DNA of 64,000 nt from Gaiellasilicea sp033857955 (GTDB lineage Bacteria; Actinomycetota; Thermoleophilia; Gaiellales; Gaiellaceae). The position numbers were made by a program, and so were the translations under genes. Positions 31,649 to 39,652 of the stretch are shown piece by piece (the first letter of the stretch is position 1; each line of letters begins with the position of its first letter). Where the stretch lies: contig JAWVCW010000010.1 of the NCBI GenBank assembly GCA_033857955.1, positions 81,260 through 145,259 of the forward strand, in the 5' to 3' direction. The notes below the pieces were generated by a model, which saw nothing but the letters and a program-made list of their open reading frames with translations, searched no databases and was not told the DNA's origin.

Positions 31649-32530
31649 CTATGCCGCGAACGGAAGCTCGATGTCGCTGACGTCGAGGCCCATGCTCGAG
31701 GCCATGCGAATCCCGTCGCGGACGTCCTCCTGCAGGCGGCGGATGTCCGTCTCGCGCATCACGTTGCCGATCCACGCGCGCTCCTTCGGCCGCCAGAGTG
31801 CGTGCTCCACGAAGATCGGCAGCAGCTGGTTGGCGGCCTTGATCAGCTTGTCCTTCGTCTTCTTCGACGCGCCTTCGAGGAGAACGCGCTCGTAGGCGAC
31901 GCCGGCGCTGTGGTGGATGCCGTCGTCGATCGTGAGCCTGTTGCACAGGTCCTCGAGGAGGGTGCCGCGCGAGGAGCGTGCGATCAGCCGGAAGCGGGGA
32001 ATGATCAGCCGCTCGAAGAAGACCTGCATCTGGAACACCTTCTCCTCGAGCGTCTCGGCCTCGAGCGTCATCTTCGCCAGCTCGTCGAGATGTGGGTCCG
32101 GCTCGGAGACGCCGCCGGCCTGCTCCGCGAGCTTCAGCCACGCCTCGACATGCCGAGCCTCGTCCTGCACCATCGTCGAGTAGTAGAGCTTCGCCTCGTG
32201 GTGCGGAGCCAGGTTCAGCAGCTGACCGGCCATCGAGACAGCAAGCTCGTCCGCCTGCAGCTGCTGCGTGATCACCGAGCGCCAGACAGCCTGCCGGCGC
32301 TCTTTCTTCTCCCGCGAGGCGCCGGCCCGGGTCTCCGGAATCGGCGGGATCTCGCCCCAGGGCATGTCCCGCACCTGCCACTCCTGCTTCTTGGCGAGCT
32401 CGTAGAAGCGGAGGACCCCGCGTCCCTTGTTGTCCTTCGCAGCATCGGCCTCAGCGGCGCGCTCGGCCTCGATCAGCGGCTCGTAGGTCGCCTCGGCGTT
32501 GATCGGCTCGTCGATCTCCTCGACTGGCAT
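31649..32530 (-). CDS. Ferritin-like di-iron protein (AurF/ribonucleotide-reductase-like fold)
   Basis: 293 aa from ATG 32530. Metal ligands typical of di-iron four-helix bundles: QLQADELAVSMAGQLLNLAPHHEAKL (Glu), STMVQDEARHVEAWLKL (ExxH), FFERLIIPRFRLIA (Glu), RLTIDDGIHHSAGVAYERVLL (Asp, HH). Likely an oxygenase or oxidase on an unknown substrate. TAAGCT (minus) ends 7 bases before the ATG; a TTG at 32554 is the longer alternative. Immediately downstream of HMG-CoA reductase and upstream of the thioesterase, so the three may be one transcript. Confidence 0.8.
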   Translation of the reverse strand: MPVEEIDEPINAEATYEPLIEAERAAEADAAKDNKGRGVLRFYELAKKQEWQVRDMPWGEIPPIPETRAGASREKKERRQAVWRSVITQQLQADELAVSMAGQLLNLAPHHEAKLYYSTMVQDEARHVEAWLKLAEQAGGVSEPDPHLDELAKMTLEAETLEEKVFQMQVFFERLIIPRFRLIARSSRGTLLEDLCNRLTIDDGIHHSAGVAYERVLLEGASKKTKDKLIKAANQLLPIFVEHALWRPKERAWIGNVMRETDIRRLQEDVRDGIRMASSMGLDVSDIELPFAA

Positions 32531-32550
32531 CGCGCCTAGCTTATCCCCAC

Positions 32551-33759
32551 TCAACGCAATCCTCCGCGCTCGTGGTGGGCCTTGAAGAAGTTCTCCGAGC
32601 CGGCTGTCGCCATCGCCGAGGAGGCCGAGATCTCGAGCGCGAGGGCCGCGGCCGCGATGATCTGGGCGAAACGGTGCACCTTGCCGGTGCCCGCGCAGTC
32701 CAGCAGCGCAAGCCAGGAGCGGGCGTAGGGGAGGGTGGTGCCGCCGCCGACGGTGCCCACCTCGAGCCCGGGGAAGCGGATCGCCGCGTGCAGCCCGCCG
32801 TCCTCGGTGCGGCGTGCGGTCCCGTGTGCCATCGAGCTCGTACCGATCATCCCCAGGTCCTGGCCCGTGCAGGCGAAGATCGCGGCGATCGCCGTCGCCG
32901 GAGTGAAAGCGACCGACTGCATTCCGGAGGCGACGGCGCCGTGCGTTCCCGCCCAGGAGAGCTCGAGCAGGTCGTCGACGGTCGTCCTCAGCACCCGGCG
33001 GACCGTCTCGGCGTCGAGCGTCGCCTCGGCCAGGACGGTCTTCCCGTGCCCGGACTGGAAGAACTCGAACGACGGCTTCTTGTCGCCGCCCATGTTCGCC
33101 TCGAGGATCGCGCGCTCAGGCTTCACGGGCGCCTGCGGCAGCACGTAGCCCATGTTCAGCGCGTAGCTGTTGCGGGTCATCATGTTCGGGCCGCACGCAT
33201 CGCCGGTCGTCCACGCCCAAAGCACGTGGCACATCGGCCCGACGACGTGCGTCTTCACTTCGCGCAGCTTCGCCCGCTTCGAGAGGGACGGGTCGTCGAG
33301 CGCGGTGAGGAAGGAGCGCAGGTCCTCGAGCGACCCTTCCAGCCATCTTGCAAGAATAACAGCATCCTCAGTATTCTTGCAGATAAAACAGGATGCTCGT
33401 GTCATTCTGTCGTGCAACACATACGTTCTAAACCCGCCGGAGGTCTGCGCCGCCTTCATCCCGCGCGACATCGAGGCCGCGAGGCCGCCCTCGGTGTGGG
33501 CCAGCGGCACGAGGATCTCCTCCCGTGCGCGGCCGGTCTCGCGCAGCGTTCCTGCGGGCTCCTCGAGCTCGTACGCGCCGAGCTCGACCACGAGCGGCCC
33601 GACGACCGAAACCGGGATCACGGCGGCGCCCGTGTGCGACTCCTGCGCGCGGCTCCAGGCCTCCTCGTCGAGCGCGAGCGGCTCGTCGCCGACGACGCCG
33701 CGGATCGCCTCGCGGCGCGCGCTGATCGACTCGGGGTCGTTCTTGCGGGGCAGGCGCAT
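32551..33759 (-). CDS. Hydroxymethylglutaryl-CoA reductase (class I-like)
   Basis: 402 aa from ATG 33759. Catalytic residues: Glu in PLAHTEGGLAASMSRG, Lys in MGGDKKPSFEFF, Asp in CTGQDLGMIGTSS and His in the C-terminal FFKAHHERGG; the order and motifs are those of HMG-CoA reductases, which make mevalonate for isoprenoids. Thus this organism probably has a mevalonate route, unusual but known in some actinobacteria. Residues about 110-140 (GGFRTYVLHDRMTRAS to LARWLEG) are encoded by a low-GC, rare-codon patch (33341-33430) with interleaved inverted repeats. Divergent from folD with overlapping promoters. Confidence 0.92.
   Translation of the reverse strand: MRLPRKNDPESISARREAIRGVVGDEPLALDEEAWSRAQESHTGAAVIPVSVVGPLVVELGAYELEEPAGTLRETGRAREEILVPLAHTEGGLAASMSRGMKAAQTSGGFRTYVLHDRMTRASCFICKNTEDAVILARWLEGSLEDLRSFLTALDDPSLSKRAKLREVKTHVVGPMCHVLWAWTTGDACGPNMMTRNSYALNMGYVLPQAPVKPERAILEANMGGDKKPSFEFFQSGHGKTVLAEATLDAETVRRVLRTTVDDLLELSWAGTHGAVASGMQSVAFTPATAIAAIFACTGQDLGMIGTSSMAHGTARRTEDGGLHAAIRFPGLEVGTVGGGTTLPYARSWLALLDCAGTGKVHRFAQIIAAAALALEISASSAMATAGSENFFKAHHERGGLR
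33349..33397. other. Interleaved inverted repeats inside HMG-CoA reductase
   Basis: TGCAAGAATA (33349-33358) pairs with TATTCTTGCA (33372-33381), and AGCATCCT (33361-33368) pairs with AGGATGCT (33390-33397). The repeats interleave, so the two stems cross. GC of 33341-33430 is 42% (38 of 90 bases, counted by eye) against a very GC-rich background. See findings. Confidence 0.75.
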
Positions 33760-33765
33760 CGGCAG

Positions 33766-33775
33766 AGCTTATTCT
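33766..33775. promoter_or_regulatory. Overlapping divergent -10 elements, HMGR/folD
   Basis: The sequence AGCTTATTCT contains TATTCT (33770-33775, plus, toward folD) and its complement contains TAAGCT (33766-33771, minus, toward HMG-CoA reductase). The HMGR ATG at 33759 is 6 bases beyond the minus hexamer and a folD GTG at 33783 is 7 bases beyond the plus one, so both messages would be leaderless from a single 10-bp core. Confidence 0.6.
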
Positions 33776-33776
33776 C

Positions 33777-34640
33777 GTGTCCGTGACAGCGACGCTGATG
33801 GATGGGAAGGCTCTCGCAGCGCGGATCCGCGAAGAGGTCACGCGTGAGGTTGCGGCTTTCGGAAGCCCGATCGGCCTGGCGACCGTGCTCGTCGGCGACG
33901 ATCCCGCCTCGGAGGTCTACATCCGGCTGAAGCACAAGGCGACGCTCGAGGTCGGGATCGAGGCGCGCGATCTGCGCCTGCCCGCGACGACGAGCGAGCC
34001 GGAGCTGCTTACACTTGTCGCCGAGCTGAACGCCGACGAGGCCGTCGACGGCATCCTCGTCCAGCTCCCGCTCCCGGCCGGAATCGACGAGCGCCGCGTG
34101 ATCAACGCGATCGACCCGCTGAAGGACGTCGACGGCATCCATCCACTGAACGCGGGGCTGCTGCTCGCCGGCACGCCCGCCCACGTGCCGGGGACGCCGC
34201 TCGGCGTGCTCGAGCTGCTCGACGAGTACGGCGTCGAGCTCCAGGGAGCGAACGCGGTCGTGATCGGCCGCAGCGACATCGTCGGGAAGCCGGTGGCGCT
34301 GCTCCTCCTGCACCGGCACGCGACCGTCACGATCTGCCATTCGCGCACTCGGGACCTCGCGGCGCAGACTTCACGGGCCGACGTGATCGTCGCTGCCGTC
34401 GGCGTTCCGGGGCTCGTGCGGACGGAGATGGTGAAGGAAGGAGTGGCTGTGATCGACGTCGGAATCACGCGGACGGAGGACGGTCTCGTGGGCGACGTTG
34501 CGCCGGATGTCGCAAGCCGCGCCGGTCTCCTGACGCCGGTTCCGGGCGGCGTCGGCCCGATGACAATTGCCATGCTGCTCAGGAGCACGGTCCGTGCCGC
34601 GCGCTACCGCCGAAAGGAGCTTGCACATCCCGTCACATGA
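33777..34640 (+). CDS. folD: Bifunctional methylenetetrahydrofolate dehydrogenase/cyclohydrolase
   Basis: 287 aa (285 if the GTG at 33783 is used, which fits the promoter position better). FolD motifs: LVGDDPASEVYIRLKHKA with the catalytic Lys region, DGILVQLPLP, PLKDVDGIHPLNAG and VIGRSDIVGKPVALLLL, then TPVPGGVGPMTIAMLL. It interconverts 5,10-methylene-, methenyl- and 10-formyl-tetrahydrofolate in one-carbon metabolism. Confidence 0.96.
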   Translation: MSVTATLMDGKALAARIREEVTREVAAFGSPIGLATVLVGDDPASEVYIRLKHKATLEVGIEARDLRLPATTSEPELLTLVAELNADEAVDGILVQLPLPAGIDERRVINAIDPLKDVDGIHPLNAGLLLAGTPAHVPGTPLGVLELLDEYGVELQGANAVVIGRSDIVGKPVALLLLHRHATVTICHSRTRDLAAQTSRADVIVAAVGVPGLVRTEMVKEGVAVIDVGITRTEDGLVGDVAPDVASRAGLLTPVPGGVGPMTIAMLLRSTVRAARYRRKELAHPVT

Positions 34641-34717
34641 GGCTATGGTTCGCGCGCTTTATCAAGGTCGGCGGCTCGGTGCCCGGGCCGTCGCTTCACT
34701 GCAAGGAGGAAACACAG

Positions 34718-34918
34718 TTGGCTCAGGGCACCGTTAAGTGGTTCTCGAACGAGAAGGGTTACGGGTTCATCGAGCGTGAGGGTGGCGAGGACGTCTTCGT
34801 TCACTTCTCCGCGATCACGATGGACGGCTACAAGTCGCTGACCGAGGGTCAGCGTGTGGAGTTCGAAGTCGTCCAGGGCCCCAAGGGCGCCCAGGCGGCG
34901 AACGTCACGGCCGCCTAA
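34718..34918 (+). CDS. Cold-shock protein, CspA family
   Basis: 66 aa from TTG 34718 with AAGGAGG upstream: MAQGTVKWFSNEKGYGFIER, then GGEDVFVHFSAI with RNP1 (KGYGFI) and RNP2 (VFVHF) RNA-binding motifs intact. Standard length for CspA proteins, which bind single-stranded nucleic acid. A leader of at least 60 bases precedes it, and a strong terminator follows. Confidence 0.96.
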   Translation: MAQGTVKWFSNEKGYGFIEREGGEDVFVHFSAITMDGYKSLTEGQRVEFEVVQGPKGAQAANVTAA

Positions 34919-34943
34919 GACCTCTTTCGGAATCGAGCTTGCG

Positions 34944-34974
34944 AAGGGCTCCCCGAAGGGGGGCCCTTCTTTTT
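34944..34974 (+). terminator. Intrinsic terminator of cold-shock gene
   Basis: AAGGGCTCCCC, loop GAA, GGGGGGCCCTT, then CTTTTT. Confidence 0.9.
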
Positions 34975-35029
34975 GCGCAAGGGCACGCGCTTCGCCCATG
35001 CCGCGGCACACATTTGGAAGGATGGACGG

Positions 35030-35314
35030 ATGGCCATTACTCGCGAGGAAGTGCTGCACGTCGCCAAGCTGGCGCGGCTCGAGCTGACCGACGACGAGGT
35101 CGAGCGGCTCACCGAGCAGCTGGGGGCGATTCTCGAGGCCGTCTCGAAGGTGAGCGAGCTCGACCTCTCCGACGTGCCTCCGACCTCGCATCCGCTCGAG
35201 GTCGTCAACGCCTGGGCACCGGACGAGCCACGCCCGTCGCTCCCTCTCGACGACGTCTTCGCGAACGCACCCGCGCGCGAGGGTGATCTGTTCAAGGTGC
35301 CTCCGACCGCATGA
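35030..35314 (+). CDS. gatC: Asp-tRNA(Asn)/Glu-tRNA(Gln) amidotransferase subunit C
   Basis: 94 aa from ATG 35030 (MAITREEVLHVAKLARLELT), with the GatC motif DDEVERLTEQLGAILEAVSKVSELD and SLPLDDVFANAP in the C-terminal part. It stabilises GatA-GatB. A longer frame from 34973 is less likely. The stop overlaps the gatA start (ATGA). Confidence 0.95.
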   Translation: MAITREEVLHVAKLARLELTDDEVERLTEQLGAILEAVSKVSELDLSDVPPTSHPLEVVNAWAPDEPRPSLPLDDVFANAPAREGDLFKVPPTA

Positions 35315-36723
35315 GCGGCGGCCTCGACACGCGCCGCCTCACGGCGGAGGAGGCGCTCGGCATGCTCGAGCGCAAGGAGGTCTCGGGCGCCGAGCTCCAC
35401 CGCGCCTACCTCCACGCCGTCGCGGAGCGTGACCACGAGCTGCACTGCTACCTGCGCACGGTCGAGGCGCCCGTCGGCGACGGCGTTCCGATCGCACTCA
35501 AGGACGTGATCTCGACCAAGGGGATCGAGACGACGGCCGGCTCGAAGATCCTCGCCGGCTACGTCCCGGTCTTCGACGCGACCGTCGCCGCGCGCTGCAA
35601 GGACGCGGGCCTGCCGCTGATCGGCAAGACGAACACCGACGAGTTCGCGATGGGCTCCTCGACGGAGAACTCCGCCTACGGGCCGACGCACAACCCATGG
35701 GACCCGGAGCGTGTGCCCGGCGGCTCGGGCGGCGGCACGGCGGCCGCAGTCTCGGCCGGCCTCGCCCCGTGGGGGCTCGGCTCCGACACCGGCGGCTCGA
35801 TCAAGCAGCCCTCGGCTCTCTGCGGGAACGTCGGCCTGCGCCCGACCTACGGCACCGTCAGCCGTTACGGCGTCGTCGCCTTCGCGTCGAGCCTCGACCA
35901 GGTCGGCCCGGTCGCGAAGAACGTCCGCGACTGCGCCCGGCTGTACGAGATCATCTCGGGCCGCGATCCCGCCGACTCCACGACCGTCGACGTGCCTGCG
36001 GTCGCGCTGCCGGAGGGCGAGAGCCTGAAGGGGCTGCGGATCGGCGTTCCGAAGGAGATGAACGAGGCCGAGGGGATCGAGCCCGGCGTCTCGGCAGCAG
36101 TCCGGAAGGCGATCGAGCTGGCGCAAGAGCTCGGCGCCGAGGTAGGGGAGTGCGAGCTGCCCCGCTCGGTCGAGTACGGCCTGCCCTGCTACTACCTGAT
36201 CGCGCCCGCGGAGGCTTCCTCGAACCTTGCCCGCTACGACGGCGTCCGCTACGGGCCCCGCGTCGACGCCGACGGCTACTACGAGATGGTCGAGCGCACG
36301 CGCGACGCCGGTTTCGGAGACGAGCCGAAGCGCCGGATCATGCTCGGCGCCTACGCGCTCTCCGCCGGCTACTACGAGGCCTACTACGGCCAGGCGCAGA
36401 AGGTGCGGACGGTGATCGTCCGGGAGCACGCAGCCGCGTTCGAGCGCTTCGACGTGCTCGTCTCGCCGACCTCGCCGACGGTTGCGTTCAAGCTGGGAGA
36501 GAAGTCCGCCGACCCGCTCGCGATGTATCTCTCCGACCTGCTCACGATCCCGTCCTGCATGGCCGGCCTGCCGGGCCTGAACATCCCATGCGGACTCTCC
36601 GAGGGGCTGCCGGTGGGTCTGCAGCTGATCGGGCCGCAACTCTCCGAGAACACGCTCTTCCGCGCGGGCTACGCGCTCGAGCGGGCCCTTGGCTTCGACC
36701 CGGTGCCGGAGCGGCTGCGATGA
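35311..36723 (+). CDS. gatA: Asp-tRNA(Asn)/Glu-tRNA(Gln) amidotransferase subunit A (amidase)
   Basis: 470 aa. Amidase signature with the Ser-cis-Ser-Lys triad: Lys in PIALKDVIST, cis-Ser in VPGGSGGGTAAAVSAG and nucleophile Ser in GSDTGGSIKQPSALCG. It hydrolyses glutamine to supply ammonia for conversion of misacylated Glu-tRNA(Gln)/Asp-tRNA(Asn). Overlaps gatC by 4 bases and gatB by 4 bases (ATGA both). Confidence 0.96.
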   Translation: MSGGLDTRRLTAEEALGMLERKEVSGAELHRAYLHAVAERDHELHCYLRTVEAPVGDGVPIALKDVISTKGIETTAGSKILAGYVPVFDATVAARCKDAGLPLIGKTNTDEFAMGSSTENSAYGPTHNPWDPERVPGGSGGGTAAAVSAGLAPWGLGSDTGGSIKQPSALCGNVGLRPTYGTVSRYGVVAFASSLDQVGPVAKNVRDCARLYEIISGRDPADSTTVDVPAVALPEGESLKGLRIGVPKEMNEAEGIEPGVSAAVRKAIELAQELGAEVGECELPRSVEYGLPCYYLIAPAEASSNLARYDGVRYGPRVDADGYYEMVERTRDAGFGDEPKRRIMLGAYALSAGYYEAYYGQAQKVRTVIVREHAAAFERFDVLVSPTSPTVAFKLGEKSADPLAMYLSDLLTIPSCMAGLPGLNIPCGLSEGLPVGLQLIGPQLSENTLFRAGYALERALGFDPVPERLR

Positions 36724-38195
36724 GCGGCCGCGGCGGAGGCTCGACGGAGCCGCGCAACGTCGGAGACGCCGGCTTTGCCGGTGTCGGAGCAGAGAAATGG
36801 GAGCCTGTTGTCGGGCTCGAGATCCACGTCCAGCTGAAGACGCGGACGAAGATGTTCTGCCGCTGCGTGAACGGCTTCGGGGGCGGCGAGAACACGCAGA
36901 CGTGCCCCGTGTGCCTGGGCTTCCCGGGCGCGTTGCCCGTCGCCAACCAAACCGCGCTCGAGTGGACGATCAAGCTCGGGCTCGCGCTCGACTGCGAGAT
37001 CGCGTCCCGCGCCGTCTTCGCGCGCAAGAACTACTTCTACCCGGACCTGCCGAAGGGCTATCAGATCTCGCAATACGATCTGCCGTCTTGCATAAATGGG
37101 AAGGTGTTAGTGCCGACGGCGGACGGTGACCACGAGGTCGGGATCGTCCGCGCGCACCTCGAGGAGGACGCCGCCAAGACGACGCACGTCGGCGGGCGCA
37201 CCGGCCGGATCGGCGGCGCCGACTACTCCCTCGTCGACTTCAACCGCGGCGGCACGCCGCTCGTCGAGATCGTCACCGGCCCCGACATCCACTCTTCCGA
37301 GGACGCGAGGCGCTTCCTGCAGCTGCTCCGGCAGACGATCGTCGAGCTCGGGATCTCCGATGCCGAGATGGAGAAAGGGACGCTGCGCGTCGACGCCAAC
37401 GTCTCGGTGCGCCCGGCGGGATCGGCGGAGCTTCGCACCCGCTGCGAGCTGAAGAACATGAACTCGTTCCGCTTCGTCGCCCAGGGGATCGACGCGGAGG
37501 TGGCGAGGCAGATCGACGTGTACGAGTCCGGCGGCGAGGTCGTGCAGGAGACATATGACTTCGACGCGGGTAGCGGCGCCCTGACCGCGCGGCGGTCGAA
37601 GGAGGAGGCCGACGACTACCGCTACTTCCCCGAGCCCGACCTCGTTCCGATCGAGCCGCCCGCGGATCTCGTCGAGCGGCTGCGCGCCGAGGTGCCGGAG
37701 AGTCCGGCGCGGCGGATCCGGCGGATCGAGCAGGAGCTCGATCTCGACCGCGCCGTCGTCCTCGTCACCGGCGGGCTCGACCGGCTGTGGCAGGCGACGG
37801 TGGCGGCCGGCGCTGACGCCGTGCCGGCGGCGAACGTGATCGCGAACCGGCTGGCCGGTGTCGACCCGGACGCGGTCGACCCTGCGGAGCTCGCGAAGCT
37901 CGTCGAGGCACGTGACCGGATCCCGCGCACCGCGCTGGACGAGGCGCTCGGCAAGGTGGCGGAGCCCGGTTTCGCCGCCGACTCGTACCTCGCGCAGGAG
38001 GCCGTCTCGGACACCGCCGAGCTGGAGCCGATCGTCGTGCAGATCCTCGACGCGAATCCCGGCCAGGTCGCGGCGTATCGCAGCGGCAAGGAAGGGCTCC
38101 TCGGCTTCTTTGTCGGTCAGGTGATGAAGGAGACCGGGGGCAAGGCCAGCGCGCGGGCGGTGAGCGAGCTCGTGCGCGAGAAGCTAAAGGCCTGA
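36720..38195 (+). CDS. gatB: Asp-tRNA(Asn)/Glu-tRNA(Gln) amidotransferase subunit B
   Basis: 491 aa. PVVGLEIHVQLKTRTKMFCRC, TCPVCLGFPGALPV, YFYPDLPKGYQISQYD and DFNRGGTPLVEIVT are GatB signatures; C-terminal helical Yqey-like tail for tRNA binding. The N-terminus carries about 27 extra residues (MSGRGGGSTEPRNVGDAGFA) before the usual EPVVGLEIH. Around 37089-37115 a few AT-rich codons (ATA, AAT, TTA) occur, unlike the rest. Overlaps gatA by ATGA. Confidence 0.96.
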   Translation: MSGRGGGSTEPRNVGDAGFAGVGAEKWEPVVGLEIHVQLKTRTKMFCRCVNGFGGGENTQTCPVCLGFPGALPVANQTALEWTIKLGLALDCEIASRAVFARKNYFYPDLPKGYQISQYDLPSCINGKVLVPTADGDHEVGIVRAHLEEDAAKTTHVGGRTGRIGGADYSLVDFNRGGTPLVEIVTGPDIHSSEDARRFLQLLRQTIVELGISDAEMEKGTLRVDANVSVRPAGSAELRTRCELKNMNSFRFVAQGIDAEVARQIDVYESGGEVVQETYDFDAGSGALTARRSKEEADDYRYFPEPDLVPIEPPADLVERLRAEVPESPARRIRRIEQELDLDRAVVLVTGGLDRLWQATVAAGADAVPAANVIANRLAGVDPDAVDPAELAKLVEARDRIPRTALDEALGKVAEPGFAADSYLAQEAVSDTAELEPIVVQILDANPGQVAAYRSGKEGLLGFFVGQVMKETGGKASARAVSELVREKLKA

Positions 38196-38196
38196 C

Positions 38197-39192
38197 ATGG
38201 CCTGGTACGAAACGACGGCAGCCCATGCCCTCGGTGTCCGCTACCCGCTCCTGCAGGCGCCCATGTCCGGCATCGCGACCCCCGAGCTCGTGGCCGCCGT
38301 CTCGAACGCCGGTGCGCTCGGCGCGCTCGGCGCCGCATGGCTCGCGCCTGCCGACTTGCGCGCGGCGATCAGGTCGGTGCGGGAGCTCACCGACGCGCCT
38401 TTCATGGTCAACCTCTTCGACTGGCCGGAGCCACACGCGCCGGACGCGCACCCCGCGCTGGAGGCGCAGCTTGCCGTCGTCGTCGAGGAGCGCGTGCCTG
38501 TGTTCAGCTTCACGTTCGGGATCCCGGACTTCGCCGAAGTGAAGTCGGCCGGCGCGACGATTGTCGGGACGGCGACGACCGTGGCGGAGGCGCAGGCGCT
38601 CGAAGCTGCCGGCGTCGACGTCGTGGTCGCGCAGGGCTGGGAGGCGGGCGGGCATCGCGGCACCTTCGAGCGTCCTCCGGCCGAGGTGGAGGTCGGGAGC
38701 CTCGCGCTCGTGCCGCAGGTGGTCGACGCCGTCTCGGTGCCCGTGCTGGCCGCAGGCGGGATCATGGACGGCCGGGGAATCGCCGCGGCGCTCGCGCTGG
38801 GAGCGGGAGGTGCCTCGCTCGGCACTGCCTTCATGACGGCCGCCGAGAGCGCCACGCCGCCGGCCTACCGGCGGCTGCTCGCGGCGACGCCCGCGGAGGG
38901 CACCCGGGTCTCGCGGGTCTTCTCAGGCCGCGAGGCGCGGCTCGTGCGCACCGCCGCTGTTGAGAAACTCGTCGGTGCAGGCGAGCCGCCTGCGCCGTAT
39001 CCGCTGCAGCTGGACGTGACGAGGCCGATCCATCGCGCTGGGCTCCAGGCCGACGACCCGGCCCAACTGTTCGCCCTCGCGGGGCAAGGGGCGGCGCTCG
39101 TGCGCGAGGAGGCGGCCGCCGACCTCGTCGCGGCGCTCGTCGCCGAGACGGAGGACGCGATCTCGCGCTTGGACGGCCGTCCGAGCGGATAG
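38197..39192 (+). CDS. NAD(P)H-dependent flavin oxidoreductase, nitronate monooxygenase family
   Basis: 331 aa, starting one base after gatB. TIM-barrel NMO/FabK-like: YPLLQAPMSGIATPELVAAVSNAGALGALGAAW, the FMN-binding GVDVVVAQGWEAGGHRG and VLAAGGIMDGRGIAAALALGAGGASLGTAF. Members oxidise nitronates or reduce enoyl-ACP; the exact reaction is not clear here. Operon position after gatB appears incidental. Confidence 0.88.
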   Translation: MAWYETTAAHALGVRYPLLQAPMSGIATPELVAAVSNAGALGALGAAWLAPADLRAAIRSVRELTDAPFMVNLFDWPEPHAPDAHPALEAQLAVVVEERVPVFSFTFGIPDFAEVKSAGATIVGTATTVAEAQALEAAGVDVVVAQGWEAGGHRGTFERPPAEVEVGSLALVPQVVDAVSVPVLAAGGIMDGRGIAAALALGAGGASLGTAFMTAAESATPPAYRRLLAATPAEGTRVSRVFSGREARLVRTAAVEKLVGAGEPPAPYPLQLDVTRPIHRAGLQADDPAQLFALAGQGAALVREEAAADLVAALVAETEDAISRLDGRPSG

Positions 39193-39202
39193 CCTCCCGT
39201 CC

Positions 39203-39652
39203 GTGAACCCGCAGTTCCGCACCGCCGCGCTGATCGCCGGGGCGCTTGGCTTGATCGTCAGCCTCTACTTCGCTCTCTCGCCCGGGAGCGACAACGGGCC
39301 GACGACGACGACAACGGCGGCGGCGGCGACGACGGCCGAGCCTGAGGTGACGACGACCGGGCCCGCGACCGCCACGCCGGGCGAGCCCAAGGTCGTCCGG
39401 ATCAGCGTCTCGGTGCCGGGCGACAAGGCACCGACCGTGAAGAAATTCACGGTCAAGGAGGGCCGGCAGGTGGAGCTCGTCGTCACGTCCGAGCTCGCGG
39501 ACGAGGTCCACCTCCACGGCTACGACCTTCACGCCGACGTGGCGCCCGGCAAGCCGGCGACCATTCGCTTCAAGGCGAACGCTCCGGGCCTCTTCGAGGC
39601 CGAGCTCGAGAGCCGCAGCCTGCCGATCGTCGAGCTCGAGGTCCGTCCCTGA
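39203..39652 (+). CDS. Membrane-anchored cupredoxin-like domain protein (149 aa)
   Basis: GTG 39203; TAGCCT at 39190-39195. N-terminal anchor (about 9-27, ALIAGALGLIVSLYFAL), a Thr/Ala/Pro-rich linker (30-60) and a C-terminal beta domain (about 62-149: KKFTVKEGRQVELVVTSELA, DEVHLHGYDLHADVAPG, RFKANAPGLFEAELESR) with the His-rich HLHGYDLH stretch, a cupredoxin-like pattern. Copper ligands cannot all be identified. It is followed, with an apparent CTGA overlap, by a polytopic membrane protein. Confidence 0.8.
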   Translation: MNPQFRTAALIAGALGLIVSLYFALSPGSDNGPTTTTTAAAATTAEPEVTTTGPATATPGEPKVVRISVSVPGDKAPTVKKFTVKEGRQVELVVTSELADEVHLHGYDLHADVAPGKPATIRFKANAPGLFEAELESRSLPIVELEVRP

